Below are positions 6,758 through 15,592 of a DNA stretch of 64,000 nt, piece after piece. The stretch is from JALHVH01 sp963773685. GTDB taxonomy: Bacteria; Acidobacteriota; Aminicenantia; Aminicenantales; Saccharicenantaceae. The first letter of the stretch is position 1. The number at the start of each line of letters is the position of its first letter. The notes under the pieces were generated by a model. The model saw only the letters and a program-made list of their open reading frames with translations. It ran no database searches and was not told the origin of the DNA. The stretch covers positions 1-64,000 of the forward strand of contig CAVZBY010000001.1 in NCBI GenBank assembly GCA_963773685.1, written 5' to 3'. The position numbers and the translations under genes are program-made.

Positions 6758-8512
6758 CTAGGGTTCCAGATTCATCTTGCGCACGAGGGCCTGAAAGCGT
6801 GGATCCGAGCGCAAGGGATCGAGGCAGGAGTAGGTCTTGATGGGGATGATCATTGGGTCCCGGTCGTCGATCGCCCTCTCGATCCAAACAAGGGCTTCGT
6901 CGAATTCCCCCAGGCCGACGTTGATCCAGGCGAAAGCCGTGGGCGGCACATACGCCTTGGCGGCGATCGCCTCGAGGCGTTGGAGAAGCGTGTGCGCCTC
7001 GGCCGTGTTCCCGCCCCGGGCCAAGCTCAACCCCAGCCAGCCCAACATCTGTGGCGCCCCGCCGGAGAGCTCGACAGCCCGGCGCTGGTAGACGATCCCT
7101 TCCTCAAATCTCCCGCTGTCCCTGTAGGCGTTCGCTATGAAGAATTTGGACATGTAGTTGTCCGGATTGAGAGCCTCGGCAAGCCGGCCTTCCTGCAGGG
7201 CCCGGCCATAATCACGGGCCAGCCATAGAAATACCGAAAGCCACCCCCGCAGCTCCCAGGAGAGCGGATCGAATTCGAGGCCGACCTCGAGCTGGGCGAT
7301 AGCCTCCTCGAGCTGGCCGTGGGGCAGCAGGTCGCTGACCGCATACCGCATCCTGACCAAGGGAGATGACGGAGCCAGATCCAGGGCGAGTGTCATCTCG
7401 CGCCGGACTTCGGGCCAGCTATAATCGATCTTCTGGCGGAATTGCCCAAGCAAGGCATAGGTCTCGCCCAACGTAGGGTCGATCTCGAGCGCTCGGAGCA
7501 CGTTCCCGAGCCCTATGAAACTGGCTTGCTTGGCGGGGAGGGCGCCGTAGAAAGCCATCCACCAATAAACTTCGCCGAGGGCATCAAAAGCGAGCGCGAA
7601 CCGCGGATCGCGGGCAATAGCTTCTTCAAAACATCGCTTGGCTTTGGCCGTGCCGTCCGGAGTCAGCTTGTACATATAGGAGCGGCCTTGAAGCAGGAGT
7701 TGGCAGGCCAGCACGTCCTCGCTGGGTTTCTTCCTGAACGGGCCTCCCTCGCGAAGCCCGGGGCCGGAAGGAATGTGCGTCACGATATCTTCAGCGATGC
7801 GGGTTTGAAGGCCGAACAGATCGTGTATCTTCCCCTCGTACTTGCCGGCGAAGATGTGGGTTTGGTCGGCGGCCTCGATCAGCTGTACGTTCATCGCGAC
7901 CTCATCATGGCTGCGGCGGACGCCGCCTTCGACCGCATAATCCACCCCGAGCTCACGCCCGATGTGGGCCACGTCCTTGTTGCTTTCTTTGTAATGCATG
8001 GCTGTCGTCCGTGCGATCACGGCCAGGCGGTCAGGCGCGACTTGGCAAAGAGCCGTGATGATCTCGTCCGTCATCGCCTCGCTGAGGTAATCCTCGGTCG
8101 GGTCGCCACCCAAATTCGAGAACGGCAACACGATGAGTCTGGTCCTTCGGGGCCGGGCGGTTGGGGATGGGGAGTGTTCGGAAACCGTTGCCAGGAAGCG
8201 GTAACCCCGCTTGGGCAAGGTTTCGATGTAGCGAGGGTACTCGGCGGAGTCACCCAGCACCTCCCGAAGCCTGGCGATCAGCGTGTTGAGATTGAACTCG
8301 AAATCAACAAAGACATCCCTGGGCCAGAGTCGCTTTTGAAGCTCCTCTCTGGTGACGACCTCTCCGGCATGCTCCAATAACGTGGAAAGGACTAAGAGAA
8401 GCTGCCGGGGCAGCCTGACCTTCAGGCCCTGCTTAAAAAGGCAGCCCTCCTGCAGATCGACCTCGAAATCCCCGAAGCGAACGAGCTTCTGCGAAAGGAC
8501 TCTATCCGGCAT
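6758..8512 (-). CDS. CadC/ToxR-like winged-helix regulator with TPR repeats
   Basis: A 584-residue protein. Residues about 8-105 form an OmpR/PhoB-type winged helix (FGDFEVDLQEGCLFKQG ... DVFVDFEFNLNTLIARLREVLGD ... IETLPKRGYRFLA). Residues about 125-240 resemble the domain that often follows in this family (LIVLPFSNLGGD ... FAGKYEG), related to adenylate-cyclase-associated FlgN/TolB-like segments. From about 270 to the end, tandem TPR-like helices are present (ALAFDALGEVYWWM, TYALLGQFRQKI and others). No clear membrane segment is seen, so it is probably a cytoplasmic one-component regulator. It diverges from the GDSL esterase gene, with 262 bp between, making that promoter a likely target. 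Its 3' end lies 16 bp from the att-like remnant. Confidence 0.85.
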   Translation of the reverse strand: MPDRVLSQKLVRFGDFEVDLQEGCLFKQGLKVRLPRQLLLVLSTLLEHAGEVVTREELQKRLWPRDVFVDFEFNLNTLIARLREVLGDSAEYPRYIETLPKRGYRFLATVSEHSPSPTARPRRTRLIVLPFSNLGGDPTEDYLSEAMTDEIITALCQVAPDRLAVIARTTAMHYKESNKDVAHIGRELGVDYAVEGGVRRSHDEVAMNVQLIEAADQTHIFAGKYEGKIHDLFGLQTRIAEDIVTHIPSGPGLREGGPFRKKPSEDVLACQLLLQGRSYMYKLTPDGTAKAKRCFEEAIARDPRFALAFDALGEVYWWMAFYGALPAKQASFIGLGNVLRALEIDPTLGETYALLGQFRQKIDYSWPEVRREMTLALDLAPSSPLVRMRYAVSDLLPHGQLEEAIAQLEVGLEFDPLSWELRGWLSVFLWLARDYGRALQEGRLAEALNPDNYMSKFFIANAYRDSGRFEEGIVYQRRAVELSGGAPQMLGWLGLSLARGGNTAEAHTLLQRLEAIAAKAYVPPTAFAWINVGLGEFDEALVWIERAIDDRDPMIIPIKTYSCLDPLRSDPRFQALVRKMNLEP

Positions 8513-8774
8513 TTAAGTGGCCTCGTTCCCTTATCTGCCCATAAGAGCGCGTGCCGACTGCTGCGTCAGCCAGGCCATGCCTCTTTTGCTCCCTCAACGA
8601 TATAAGAAAAACAATACAAAATCAATGCGAAATCCATGGACACAGCGCTATCGGCCTCCTACGAATATAAGGTGAAGGCAAAGGCAAGGGGCGGGATAGG
8701 TTCCCTTCGCCAGGGAGCGGACTTATCAGGCGAGGAACGTGCGAGGATGGTCAATGACAAATAAGGAGGGGATC

Positions 8775-9875
8775 ATGGTCACCATGAAAAGAAAGGTCAT
8801 CGGGCGGGTGTTGGCGGCCCTGACCGCGGCCGTTCTGACCGCGCCAACAGGCGCGGGGAGCATGGCCGCTCAGGAAGGTCAGCCGATTACCCAGGTCGTC
8901 GTTCTGGGAGACAGCTTCTCCGACAATGGGAATCTCTACGCCAGGACCGGGTTTCCGCTCCCGCCCTATTGGCAGGGGAGAATATCCAATGGCCCGGTGG
9001 CAGTGGAATATCTCGCGCAGAAGCTGGAAGTCCCTCTCAGCGATTTCGCTTGGGCCGGGGCCACGACCGGCGTTGGCAATGCCGTTGACGGCGGCACGGT
9101 TGATGCATTAGGCGCGCTAGAATTCCCGGGCATAACAACGCAGTTCCAAGACCAGTATCCGGCCGGTCCGGTCGATCCGGAGGCCCTCTATATCCTCTGG
9201 GGAGGGGGGATCGACCTCCAGTCCGTCACGAGCCCAGAAGAATTCCCCGTGGTCATTGGAAAGGCCGTAGCTAATCTCGCGACCATGGCGGCGACGCTGC
9301 AGTATTTGGGGGCAACCCGGATCCTCGTGTTCAACATGTTCGATTTCGGCAAAACCCCGGCTTTTCTGCACGAGGATCCGGTGGTTCTCTATTTCCTGAC
9401 CCAGGGGACGTTGGCGTGGAACCAGGCCCTGAAGGCCAATCTGCCCTCCGGCGTGCACTATTTCGACATCTTCTCCCGTTTCACGGACTTCATTGCCGAT
9501 CCCGAGGATTATGGGCTTTCGAATGTCACGGACCAGCTCATCTTAGCGCCGGGCGCGGACCCGAACGAATATTTCTTTTGGGACGGTGTACATCCTACTA
9601 CGGCCGCACATGCGATCATCGCGAACGCGCTGTACCAGAGCGCTGCTCCGACAGTGATCATCGGCGAATGTGACTCCGGCGTCCCGAACCTGCTCCTGAG
9701 CAGCGGATCCACCATCTCGGACCTGATAGCGTTGGCCGAGATCGACGCCAAGAACCATGGCCAGTTCGTAAGCTCCGTTGCCGCTATCACCAACGAACTC
9801 ATGAAGGATGGGACCATTTCTGAGAGTCAGAAGGAGGCCCTCCAGGGTTGCGCCGCCCGGGCCATGGTCCCGTAG
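8775..9875 (+). CDS. Exported GDSL/SGNH-family esterase-lipase
   Basis: A 366-residue protein. The start at 8775 is chosen because AAGGAGGGG lies five bases upstream; upstream in-frame ATGs lack a ribosome site. A signal peptide spans about residues 4-32. Block I is VVLGDSFSDNGN with the nucleophile Ser in GDS. Block V is WDGVHPTTAAHAI with the Asp-x-x-His pair. Block II Gly is likely in WAGATTG. In block III, where GxND is usual, the sequence is WGGGIDLQ, so the oxyanion-hole Asn is replaced. The C-terminal 70 residues are an extra helical tail. The overall layout resembles secreted phospholipase/thermolabile-hemolysin-like SGNH enzymes. The exact substrate cannot be told from sequence. Confidence 0.85.
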   Translation: MVTMKRKVIGRVLAALTAAVLTAPTGAGSMAAQEGQPITQVVVLGDSFSDNGNLYARTGFPLPPYWQGRISNGPVAVEYLAQKLEVPLSDFAWAGATTGVGNAVDGGTVDALGALEFPGITTQFQDQYPAGPVDPEALYILWGGGIDLQSVTSPEEFPVVIGKAVANLATMAATLQYLGATRILVFNMFDFGKTPAFLHEDPVVLYFLTQGTLAWNQALKANLPSGVHYFDIFSRFTDFIADPEDYGLSNVTDQLILAPGADPNEYFFWDGVHPTTAAHAIIANALYQSAAPTVIIGECDSGVPNLLLSSGSTISDLIALAEIDAKNHGQFVSSVAAITNELMKDGTISESQKEALQGCAARAMVP

Positions 9876-9906
9876 CCCGTCATGGCCCAAGCGGTGGATG
9901 ACTTTA

Positions 9907-10305
9907 TCATTCCTCCCGCGTCCGGCGGTATCGCTCGCGCAACCGCTTGATCGTCGCGAGGGTGACGAAATCGTGGTGCCGGAATCCCCCGCCGAAGTTC
10001 CGGGGGATATGCAGCAGCTCATGGATGATCACTTCTTCCTTCGCCTCGTCGCCGAGCTTGTCGAACCGCTCGGCGACGAACTCCAGGGCATAAAGCGCTT
10101 TCATCTTCAATGCGATCTGGAGCACCTTGCTCATCCCATGGCATCTGGCCACGACCCTCCGCGCCGACGAGCCGTGACTCCTCAGGCATACGACCCGTTC
10201 CAGATCGACATGCCCGAGATCCAGGGTCCGGACAATGTCGGCGAAACGAGCTTGGATGTCGGGCGCGATCTCGTAGCGGATGGTCCCTGTTCTTTTTCCG
10301 GACAT
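9907..10305 (-). CDS. Small zinc metallopeptidase (putative phage-type metallopeptidase family)
   Basis: A 132-residue protein with the zincin motif EVIIHELLHIP (His-Glu-x-x-His) at about residues 92-102 and a following FRHHDF that could supply a further ligand. Start 10305 (MSGKRTG) is preferred: an AAGGAG lies 11 bases upstream and homologous small metallopeptidases begin just before a RYEIAPDIQ-like segment. No signal peptide, so it is probably cytoplasmic. It overlaps no neighbour, and its promoter region is shared head to head with the oxidoreductase to the right. Natural substrate unknown. Confidence 0.7.
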   Translation of the reverse strand: MSGKRTGTIRYEIAPDIQARFADIVRTLDLGHVDLERVVCLRSHGSSARRVVARCHGMSKVLQIALKMKALYALEFVAERFDKLGDEAKEEVIIHELLHIPRNFGGGFRHHDFVTLATIKRLRERYRRTREE

Positions 10306-10353
10306 TGGACTTTGCGCTCCTTGGGCGCTATCATGACGAGTTCCTTTATCGTT

Positions 10354-10397
10354 TGTCAAACCCGGGTCGTTGACAGCGAAACAGAGCTGACTATATA
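10354..10397 (+). promoter_or_regulatory. Divergent promoter pair with dyad between
   Basis: On the + strand TTGACA (10370-10375), 16 nt, TATATA (10392-10397) points to the oxidoreductase. Just left, TGTCAA (10354-10359) is a back-to-back -35 for the metallopeptidase. Between them lies the perfect palindrome ACCCGGGT (10360-10367), so 10354-10375 reads as one dyad that could bind a dimeric regulator. Confidence 0.6.
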
Positions 10398-10426
10398 CTC
10401 GCCATGCCTGGCCAAGAACGCAACCT

Positions 10427-11752
10427 GTGTATTACGAGAGACTGGTCGAATACGAGCGGTCCGGACGGCGGATCCGCGTTGCCCTGGTCGGCTCCGGTGC
10501 GATGGGCGTCGGGATCGCCTGGCAGATCGGGCGGACGCCCGGCATGGAACTGGTCTCGATCACGGATATCCGTCTCGAGGCCGCCGCTAAAGCCGCCAAG
10601 GCTTATGGCAAGGCCTACGCCGCCGTCTCAGCGTCCGATCCCATGCCGAAGAACGGGGAAGTCCTTATCACCCGCGATCCCTTCTTTCTGCTGGACAAGG
10701 GCCGCGGGCTCGGCGTGGACGTCGTCGTCGAGGCCACAAACACGGTCGGCTTCGCCGGGAAGCTCTGCCTGGAGGCCCTGGATAAGGGGCTCCACGTCGT
10801 CCTGATGAACGCCGAGGTCAATCTGGCCCTGGGCCCTATTCTCCATGATACGGCGGTCCGCAACGAAGTCGTCGTGACGAGCGACGCCGGCGACCAGCAC
10901 GGCGTCCTCGCGCGGATGATCGACGAGATCCGGCTTTGGTCCTTCCGCATCGTCATGGCCGGCAACATCAAGGGGTTCCTGAATCGGTACGCGACCGCAG
11001 CTTCCCTCGAGCACGAAGCGCGGATCCGGAACCTGGACCCCATCCAATGCTGCGCCTATACGGACGGAACGAAGCTCAACGTGGAGATGGGCCTTATCGC
11101 CAACGGCGCGGGGCTCGTCCCCTGGGTTCCCGGCATGGAGGGGCCGAAGGCGAAGGACGTGAAGGACGTTTTCAAGCTTTTCGACTTCCGCAAGTACGGG
11201 AATAGGGGTGTCGTGGACTATATCCTCGGCGCGGAGCCGGGGGGCGGGGTCTTCGTCATCGGCTATTGTGACGACCCCGTTCAGGCGTCCTACCTCAAGT
11301 ACTACAAGATGGGCGAGGGCCCCTTCTATCTTTTCTATCGGCCGCGCCATCTCTGTCATCTGGAAACCCCATGGGCGATCGCCCGCGCGGTCCTGGACCG
11401 CCGTCCCCTTCTCTGGCCGCGCCACGGCCGCGTGACGGATGTGTACGCCTATGCGAAGAGCGACGTGAAGGCGGGAGAAGCCATTCCCCACGGCATCGGC
11501 GGCGATTCCTTCTACGGGCTCTTGGAGCTTTCCGCGCCGGCCGACCGGAAGGGATTGGTGCCGATATCGCTCCTGGAAGGCGAGGACGGCAGGCTCCCCC
11601 GGCTGAAACGAAACGTGGCAAAGGACAAGCCGCTCCTTCATGACGACGTGGATCTCCCCGAAACGTTCCTGGCGAGAGCGTTCGCGCGCCAGGAACGAGT
11701 CCTGGCGGCCGCCGAAGAACGGCCCAACGCGGAGGACGCGGAGAAGGCCTGA
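10427..11752 (+). CDS. NAD(P)-dependent dehydrogenase with C-terminal SAF-like domain
   Basis: A 441-residue protein with a Rossmann nucleotide-binding motif VALVGSGAMGVGIAWQIG at residues about 18-35, followed by a homoserine-dehydrogenase/oxidoreductase-like fold. The C-terminal 120 residues (RVTDVYAYAKSDVKAGEAIP) resemble an SAF domain of the kind that makes such proteins get labelled FlgA-like. The substrate is probably a branched or sugar-acid metabolite; homologous proteins are poorly characterised. The GTG start at 10427 lacks a good ribosome site and sits about 23 nt from the predicted transcription start. An ATG at 10404 is in a different frame, so start assignment is uncertain. No signal peptide; cytoplasmic. 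Confidence 0.7.
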   Translation: MYYERLVEYERSGRRIRVALVGSGAMGVGIAWQIGRTPGMELVSITDIRLEAAAKAAKAYGKAYAAVSASDPMPKNGEVLITRDPFFLLDKGRGLGVDVVVEATNTVGFAGKLCLEALDKGLHVVLMNAEVNLALGPILHDTAVRNEVVVTSDAGDQHGVLARMIDEIRLWSFRIVMAGNIKGFLNRYATAASLEHEARIRNLDPIQCCAYTDGTKLNVEMGLIANGAGLVPWVPGMEGPKAKDVKDVFKLFDFRKYGNRGVVDYILGAEPGGGVFVIGYCDDPVQASYLKYYKMGEGPFYLFYRPRHLCHLETPWAIARAVLDRRPLLWPRHGRVTDVYAYAKSDVKAGEAIPHGIGGDSFYGLLELSAPADRKGLVPISLLEGEDGRLPRLKRNVAKDKPLLHDDVDLPETFLARAFARQERVLAAAEERPNAEDAEKA

Positions 11753-11763
11753 GGGCCTTTGCG

Positions 11764-11789
11764 GGCGTCTCCCGGGATGCCCGGACGCC
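11764..11789 (+). terminator. GC-rich hairpin after the dehydrogenase
   Basis: GGCGT ... CCGGG ATG CCCGG A CGCC forms a nested stem just after the dehydrogenase stop. There is no T run, so termination would be weak or factor-assisted. Confidence 0.35.
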
Positions 11790-11800
11790 GGGGCCTGCGC

Positions 11801-11829
11801 TTGAAAACCCGGCGTCGGAGGGGTACATT
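11801..11829 (+). promoter_or_regulatory. Promoter of the kinase-lipoprotein-regulator operon
   Basis: TTGAAA (11801-11806), 17 nt, TACATT (11824-11829). The predicted start of transcription is about 11836, eleven bases before the GTG of the histidine kinase. Confidence 0.6.
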
Positions 11830-11846
11830 GGGCAAGGACTGATGAC

Positions 11847-13307
11847 GTGATCGGACTCGCCTTCCCTCGCCGCCTGAACATCTTCTGGAGGATCATGGCC
11901 GGATATCTTCTGGTCATTCTCATCCTGATGATCATCGTCGCCTACTCCCTGGTCAATCTGAACCGGATGACCGGGATCATCAACGTCCTGATCTATTCCG
12001 ACCAGCAGGCCGTCGACCTGGAGAAACAGATGGCCGATTCGTTCCTCTCCCGGGTCCGGAACTTCCAGAAATACCGGGTGACGGGCGACGAAGCCTTTCT
12101 GGACCTCAGCCAGGCGGGCCAGGCCGAATTTCTGGATGGTTATGGGCGGCTCGCCATAAATTTGCGCTCCGCCGAAGAAAGAGAGCTGGCCGGCAAGGTA
12201 TTGGCCTCATTCCAGGACTTCGAGGGGAAGCTGACCTCGGCGGATGCCGGCGCCGAAGAAGGCGCGACGGAAGGAGTGACCGGAGCCCTCGAGAGCCTCA
12301 TCGACCTTCAGCAGAAAAGGATCGGCGAACAGATCCAGGGATTGAAGGCCCTGGGCACCCGCGCCGTCCGGATCGTGCAGGTTCTCCTGGTATTCAGCCT
12401 GTTTTCAGCCGTGGTCATCGCCCTGATGGTCACGAAAGGGATCCATGATCCGCTCCGGACCATCAAGAAGATGACCACCGTCGTGGCCGCCGGCGATTTC
12501 GACAGGCACGTCGAGCTCGATTCCCCCCCCGAATTGGCGGAATTGGCCCGGTCGTTCAACCAAATGTCGGATCGGCTGAAACAGCTGGATGAAATGAAAT
12601 CCGGGTTCATCTCCCATGTGTCCCATGAGCTGAGGACTCCCCTGGCTTCCATCAAAGAGGCCGATAACCTGCTTCTCGAAGAAACCGGCGGGCCGACCAC
12701 CCCTCAGCAGAGACGGTTCCTGACCATCATCGCGCAGGGCACGAATAAATTGATGAAGATGATCGACGACCTCCTCGACCTGTCGAAGATGGAGGCCGGC
12801 ATGATGAAATACGACCTCATACCGGCGGACATCCGTCCGATCCTGGCTCATGCCCTGGCCGAAGTCGAGCTCCTGGCCGATAAAAAGGGCCTGCGCTTGA
12901 GCTCCCAAGCCGGGGACTCACTGCCGCATGCCCCGATGGACATCAATAAGATCCAGCAGGTCGTGGTCAATCTCCTGAGCAATGCCATCAAGTTCACTCC
13001 CGAGAGCGGGAGGATCGAGGTGAAGGCCGATGTCTGGCGAAGCGATCATCTGCGGGTGAGCATCGCGGATTCCGGCATCGGCATCCCCCCGGAGTTCCAG
13101 GCCCGGATCTTCGATAAATTCCTGGATATCATCCCGGAAGGGATCCCGGGAACAAAGGGCACCGGCCTGGGATTATCGATCGCCCGGCACATCGTCCAGG
13201 CCCACGGGGGCCGGATCTGGGTCGAAAGCGCGCCCGGAAAGGGCAGCACCTTCGTGTTCGTTCTTCCTCTGGAAAAAGGGCTTGAGGATACGACGGCGCC
13301 CCGTTAA
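11847..13307 (+). CDS. Membrane histidine kinase, GlrK/QseE-like
   Basis: A 486-residue sensor kinase: TM1 at residues about 13-37, a helical periplasmic four-helix-bundle-like domain to about 170, TM2 about 172-194, HAMP about 195-247 (HDPLRTIKKM ... FNQMSDRLKQL), HisKA with the phosphoacceptor in SHELRTPL at about 259, and HATPase_c with N box (VVNLLSNAIKF), G1 (DSGIGIP) and G2 (GTGLGLSIA). The GTG start is accepted because the nearest ATG upstream hits a stop. It is followed directly by a small lipoprotein and a sigma-54 response regulator, the same order as glrK-qseG(yfhG)-glrR of enterobacteria, so it probably senses envelope state and phosphorylates the downstream regulator. Confidence 0.9.
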   Translation: MIGLAFPRRLNIFWRIMAGYLLVILILMIIVAYSLVNLNRMTGIINVLIYSDQQAVDLEKQMADSFLSRVRNFQKYRVTGDEAFLDLSQAGQAEFLDGYGRLAINLRSAEERELAGKVLASFQDFEGKLTSADAGAEEGATEGVTGALESLIDLQQKRIGEQIQGLKALGTRAVRIVQVLLVFSLFSAVVIALMVTKGIHDPLRTIKKMTTVVAAGDFDRHVELDSPPELAELARSFNQMSDRLKQLDEMKSGFISHVSHELRTPLASIKEADNLLLEETGGPTTPQQRRFLTIIAQGTNKLMKMIDDLLDLSKMEAGMMKYDLIPADIRPILAHALAEVELLADKKGLRLSSQAGDSLPHAPMDINKIQQVVVNLLSNAIKFTPESGRIEVKADVWRSDHLRVSIADSGIGIPPEFQARIFDKFLDIIPEGIPGTKGTGLGLSIARHIVQAHGGRIWVESAPGKGSTFVFVLPLEKGLEDTTAPR

Positions 13308-13308
13308 G

Positions 13309-13923
13309 ATGAATATGCGGCCCAATGAAATGATACGAGTCCTGACGATATCCATAGCTCTTCTTCTGATCTCCGCGGGCTGTTCCACGATGTTGCGGTC
13401 ACCCCAAAGCGCCAGGGTCAGGAACCAGATCGCTCAAGCCGAGTATCTCGCCGGCACGGGGAACTATGGAGGCGCCATAGCCTTGTTGGAGCGAACGACC
13501 CGGGAATCCCCGGAAGATCCCCGGCAGGACGAAGTGCTTTTCGACCTCGGCCGGCTTTATGCCTCGGAAGAGAACCCGGATAAGGACTTCGCTCGATCCC
13601 TTTTTTACCTGCAAAGACTGAACAAGGAGTTCCCGAAGAGCCGGTTCCAGGCTGAAGCCCGGGCCTGGGTCGGGCTTCTGGAGAAGCTCTATGCCCTCGA
13701 GGTCGAGCTGAAGGCGAAAGCCGAAACCCAATCCTCGCTGGAACGGGAGATCGCGGGATTGAAGGCCGAAAACCGGGAGCTCGAATCCCTCCGCAGGAAG
13801 CTCGGCGAGCTGGAGGCCCTGATCCAGGCCCAGAAGACCGCGATCGAGACCCTGCAGATGCAGCTGAAGAAGATGAAGGAGATCGACATCCAATCCGAAA
13901 AGAAGCCCAAGGGGATCAAGTAG
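13309..13923 (+). CDS. Outer-membrane lipoprotein with TPR-like and coiled-coil regions (QseG-position)
   Basis: A 204-residue lipoprotein. The hydrophobic stretch VLTISIALLLISAGC gives a lipobox with Cys at about residue 25. Residues about 35-120 hold two TPR-like repeats (QAEYLAGTGNYGGAIALLERTT; DEVLFDLGRLYASEEN). Residues about 125-190 form a long heptad-rich coiled coil (LEREIAGLKAENRELESL). ATG 13309 follows the kinase stop by one base; alternative starts at 13315 and 13330 are possible. In E. coli the gene at this place, qseG/yfhG, codes for an outer-membrane lipoprotein that activates the kinase. An equivalent role is inferred here from position and type, as sequence similarity is not obvious. 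Confidence 0.8.
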   Translation: MNMRPNEMIRVLTISIALLLISAGCSTMLRSPQSARVRNQIAQAEYLAGTGNYGGAIALLERTTRESPEDPRQDEVLFDLGRLYASEENPDKDFARSLFYLQRLNKEFPKSRFQAEARAWVGLLEKLYALEVELKAKAETQSSLEREIAGLKAENRELESLRRKLGELEALIQAQKTAIETLQMQLKKMKEIDIQSEKKPKGIK

Positions 13924-13924
13924 C

Positions 13925-15281
13925 ATGGACCGGGAAAGGATCCTCGTCGTCGACGACGACCCCAATATCCTGGAGGTCGTTCGGGCACGGCTCGAAGCGG
14001 AAGGCTATGCCGTCACCGCCGCGATGACGGCGGAAGAAGCCAAGGCCAAGGCGATAGAAGAGCCGTTCAACCTGGTCATCACGGATCTCAAGCTCTCCTC
14101 GTCGGACGGCCTGGAGCTGATGGAGGACCTCCTTCTCCTTTATCCCGACCTGCCCGTGATCATCCTGACGGCTTACGGCACCATCGAGGGCGCGGTGACG
14201 GCCACCAAGAAGGGCGCCTACAGCTATCTGACGAAGCCCTTCGACCCGAAAGAGCTCCTGCTCAAGGCCAAGAACGCCCTGGAAAAGCAGAGGCTGGCCT
14301 TTCAGGTCAAGAGCCTCAAGTCCCTCGTCGAGGAGAAATACGGCTTCGCGAACATCGTCGGCCGCAGCGAGAAGATGATCCGGGTCTTCGAACAGATCGC
14401 CCAGGTCGCCCGGACCGACTTCGCCGTCCGCATCTTCGGCGAGAGCGGAACGGGAAAAGAGCTGGTGGCCAAGGCGATCCATTGCCACAGCCTCCGCCAG
14501 AACGCGCCGTTCATCGCCGTGAGCTGCGCGGCCCTCCCCGAGACCCTGCTCGAAAGCGAGCTGTTCGGACACGAAAAGGGCGCCTTCACGGACGCCCGCC
14601 AATCCCGGAGGGGACTCTTCGCCCTGGCGGACAAGGGAACGATCTTTCTCGACGAGATCTGTGAGACGCCGCCCTCGGTCCAGGTCAAGCTTCTGAGGGT
14701 TCTTCAGGAAAAGGAATTCAAGCCCGTCGGCGGCGAGCGGACCCAAAAGGTCGACGTCCGCGTCATCGCGGCGACGAACAAGGACCTCAAGAAGGAGGTC
14801 GACGAAGGACGATTTCGCGAGGACCTGTATTACCGGATCCAGGTCATTCCTCTGGATCTGCCTCCGCTTCGCGAGCGCAAGGAGGACATTCCCCTCCTCG
14901 TCGAGCATTTCCTGAAAAAATGCTGTCTGAAGCTGGGCAAGGAGATCGCGGGCATAAGCCCCGAGGCCCTCCAGAGAATGATGCTCTATGACTGGCCGGG
15001 AAACGTGCGCGAGCTGGAGAATAAGATCGAATATGCCGTCGCCATGACCCGGGGAAGCCAGATCGCCCCCGAGGATATTCTTTTCCCGGGAATGACCCCG
15101 GAGCCTCGAGATCAAGGGGTTCGGCGAAGCCAAGGACGCGTTCGAGAAAGAGTATCTCAGGAAGCTCTTGAACACGACTAAGGGGAATTTCAAGAAGGCG
15201 GCCGGATTGGCCAAGAGCCAGCGTTCCCATCTTTATTACCTTATGAAGAAATATGGGTTGAAACCCTCGGATTTCCGATGA
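13925..15281 (+). CDS. Sigma-54-dependent response regulator, GlrR/QseF-like (frameshift near C-terminus)
   Basis: Receiver domain residues about 5-120 with phosphoacceptor Asp at about 55 (VITDLKL) and Lys in LTKPFD. AAA+ domain about 145-375: Walker A GESGTGKE, Walker B IFLDEI, and the sigma-54-contact loop as GAFTDA instead of GAFTGA. The open frame ends at 15181 in unrelated sequence, but shifting one base near 15100-15105 (CCTCGAG) restores a Fis-type HTH_8 tail (GNFKKAAGLAKSQRSHLYYLMKKYG) ending at 15281. The complete regulator is therefore about 452 residues. It starts 1 nt after the lipoprotein stop codon. Two candidate binding sites of the GlrR type lie just downstream. The shift is probably a consensus error; if real, DNA binding would be lost. 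Confidence 0.88.
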
Positions 15282-15318
15282 TCCCGGAGGCTCAGGAAGT
15301 CTAATAACGGGTTTCTGC

Positions 15319-15336
15319 TGTCTAATATTCGGGACA
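15319..15336 (+). promoter_or_regulatory. Upstream activator box 1 (TGTC-N10-GACA)
   Basis: Perfect TGTC (15319-15322), 10 nt, GACA (15333-15336). From memory, this is the consensus reported for E. coli GlrR sites upstream of glmY/glmZ. It lies 195 bp before the sigma-54 promoter. Confidence 0.7.
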
Positions 15337-15395
15337 TTCAACAGACTCAAGTCCCCCCATATAAAACAAAGGATGAGCTGATAACGTCGGATCTA

Positions 15396-15413
15396 TGTTC
15401 TAATTTTTAGACA
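15396..15413 (+). promoter_or_regulatory. Upstream activator box 2 (TGTT-N10-GACA)
   Basis: TGTT (15396-15399), 10 nt, GACA (15410-15413): one mismatch to box 1, with a centre 77 bp downstream of it, about seven helical turns. Confidence 0.6.
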
Positions 15414-15530
15414 CTATTCTCATCTCGCCGAAGCTCGCCTTGTCGTCAGGGGGATCGCAGGATCGCGTAACTAGCAGTATTCATGAATCTTAGCGATGCC
15501 CGCGCCTTTCAATGATCCCGCCCTTCCGGC

Positions 15531-15546
15531 TGGCCCGCATCTTGCT
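15531..15546 (+). promoter_or_regulatory. Sigma-54 promoter of the OmpA-like lipoprotein
   Basis: TGGC at 15531 and TTGC at 15542 give the invariant GG (15532-15533), 10 nt, GC (15544-15545) of an RpoN promoter. Transcription would start near 15557, just after the first of two AAAGGAGG sites and about 36 nt before the true start codon at 15593. The rest of 15282-15592 holds the two activator boxes and no gene. Confidence 0.75.
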
Positions 15547-15592
15547 TTAAAGGAGGCAGGACATGAACTATGGATGCTCAAAGGAGGCAATC

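Noticed and set aside
15563..15592. ATG 15563 as the start of the OmpA-like lipoprotein
   Set aside because: It also follows an AAAGGAGG, but it would add ten residues before the signal peptide and lies about six bases from the predicted sigma-54 start. 15593 gives a normal lipoprotein signal.
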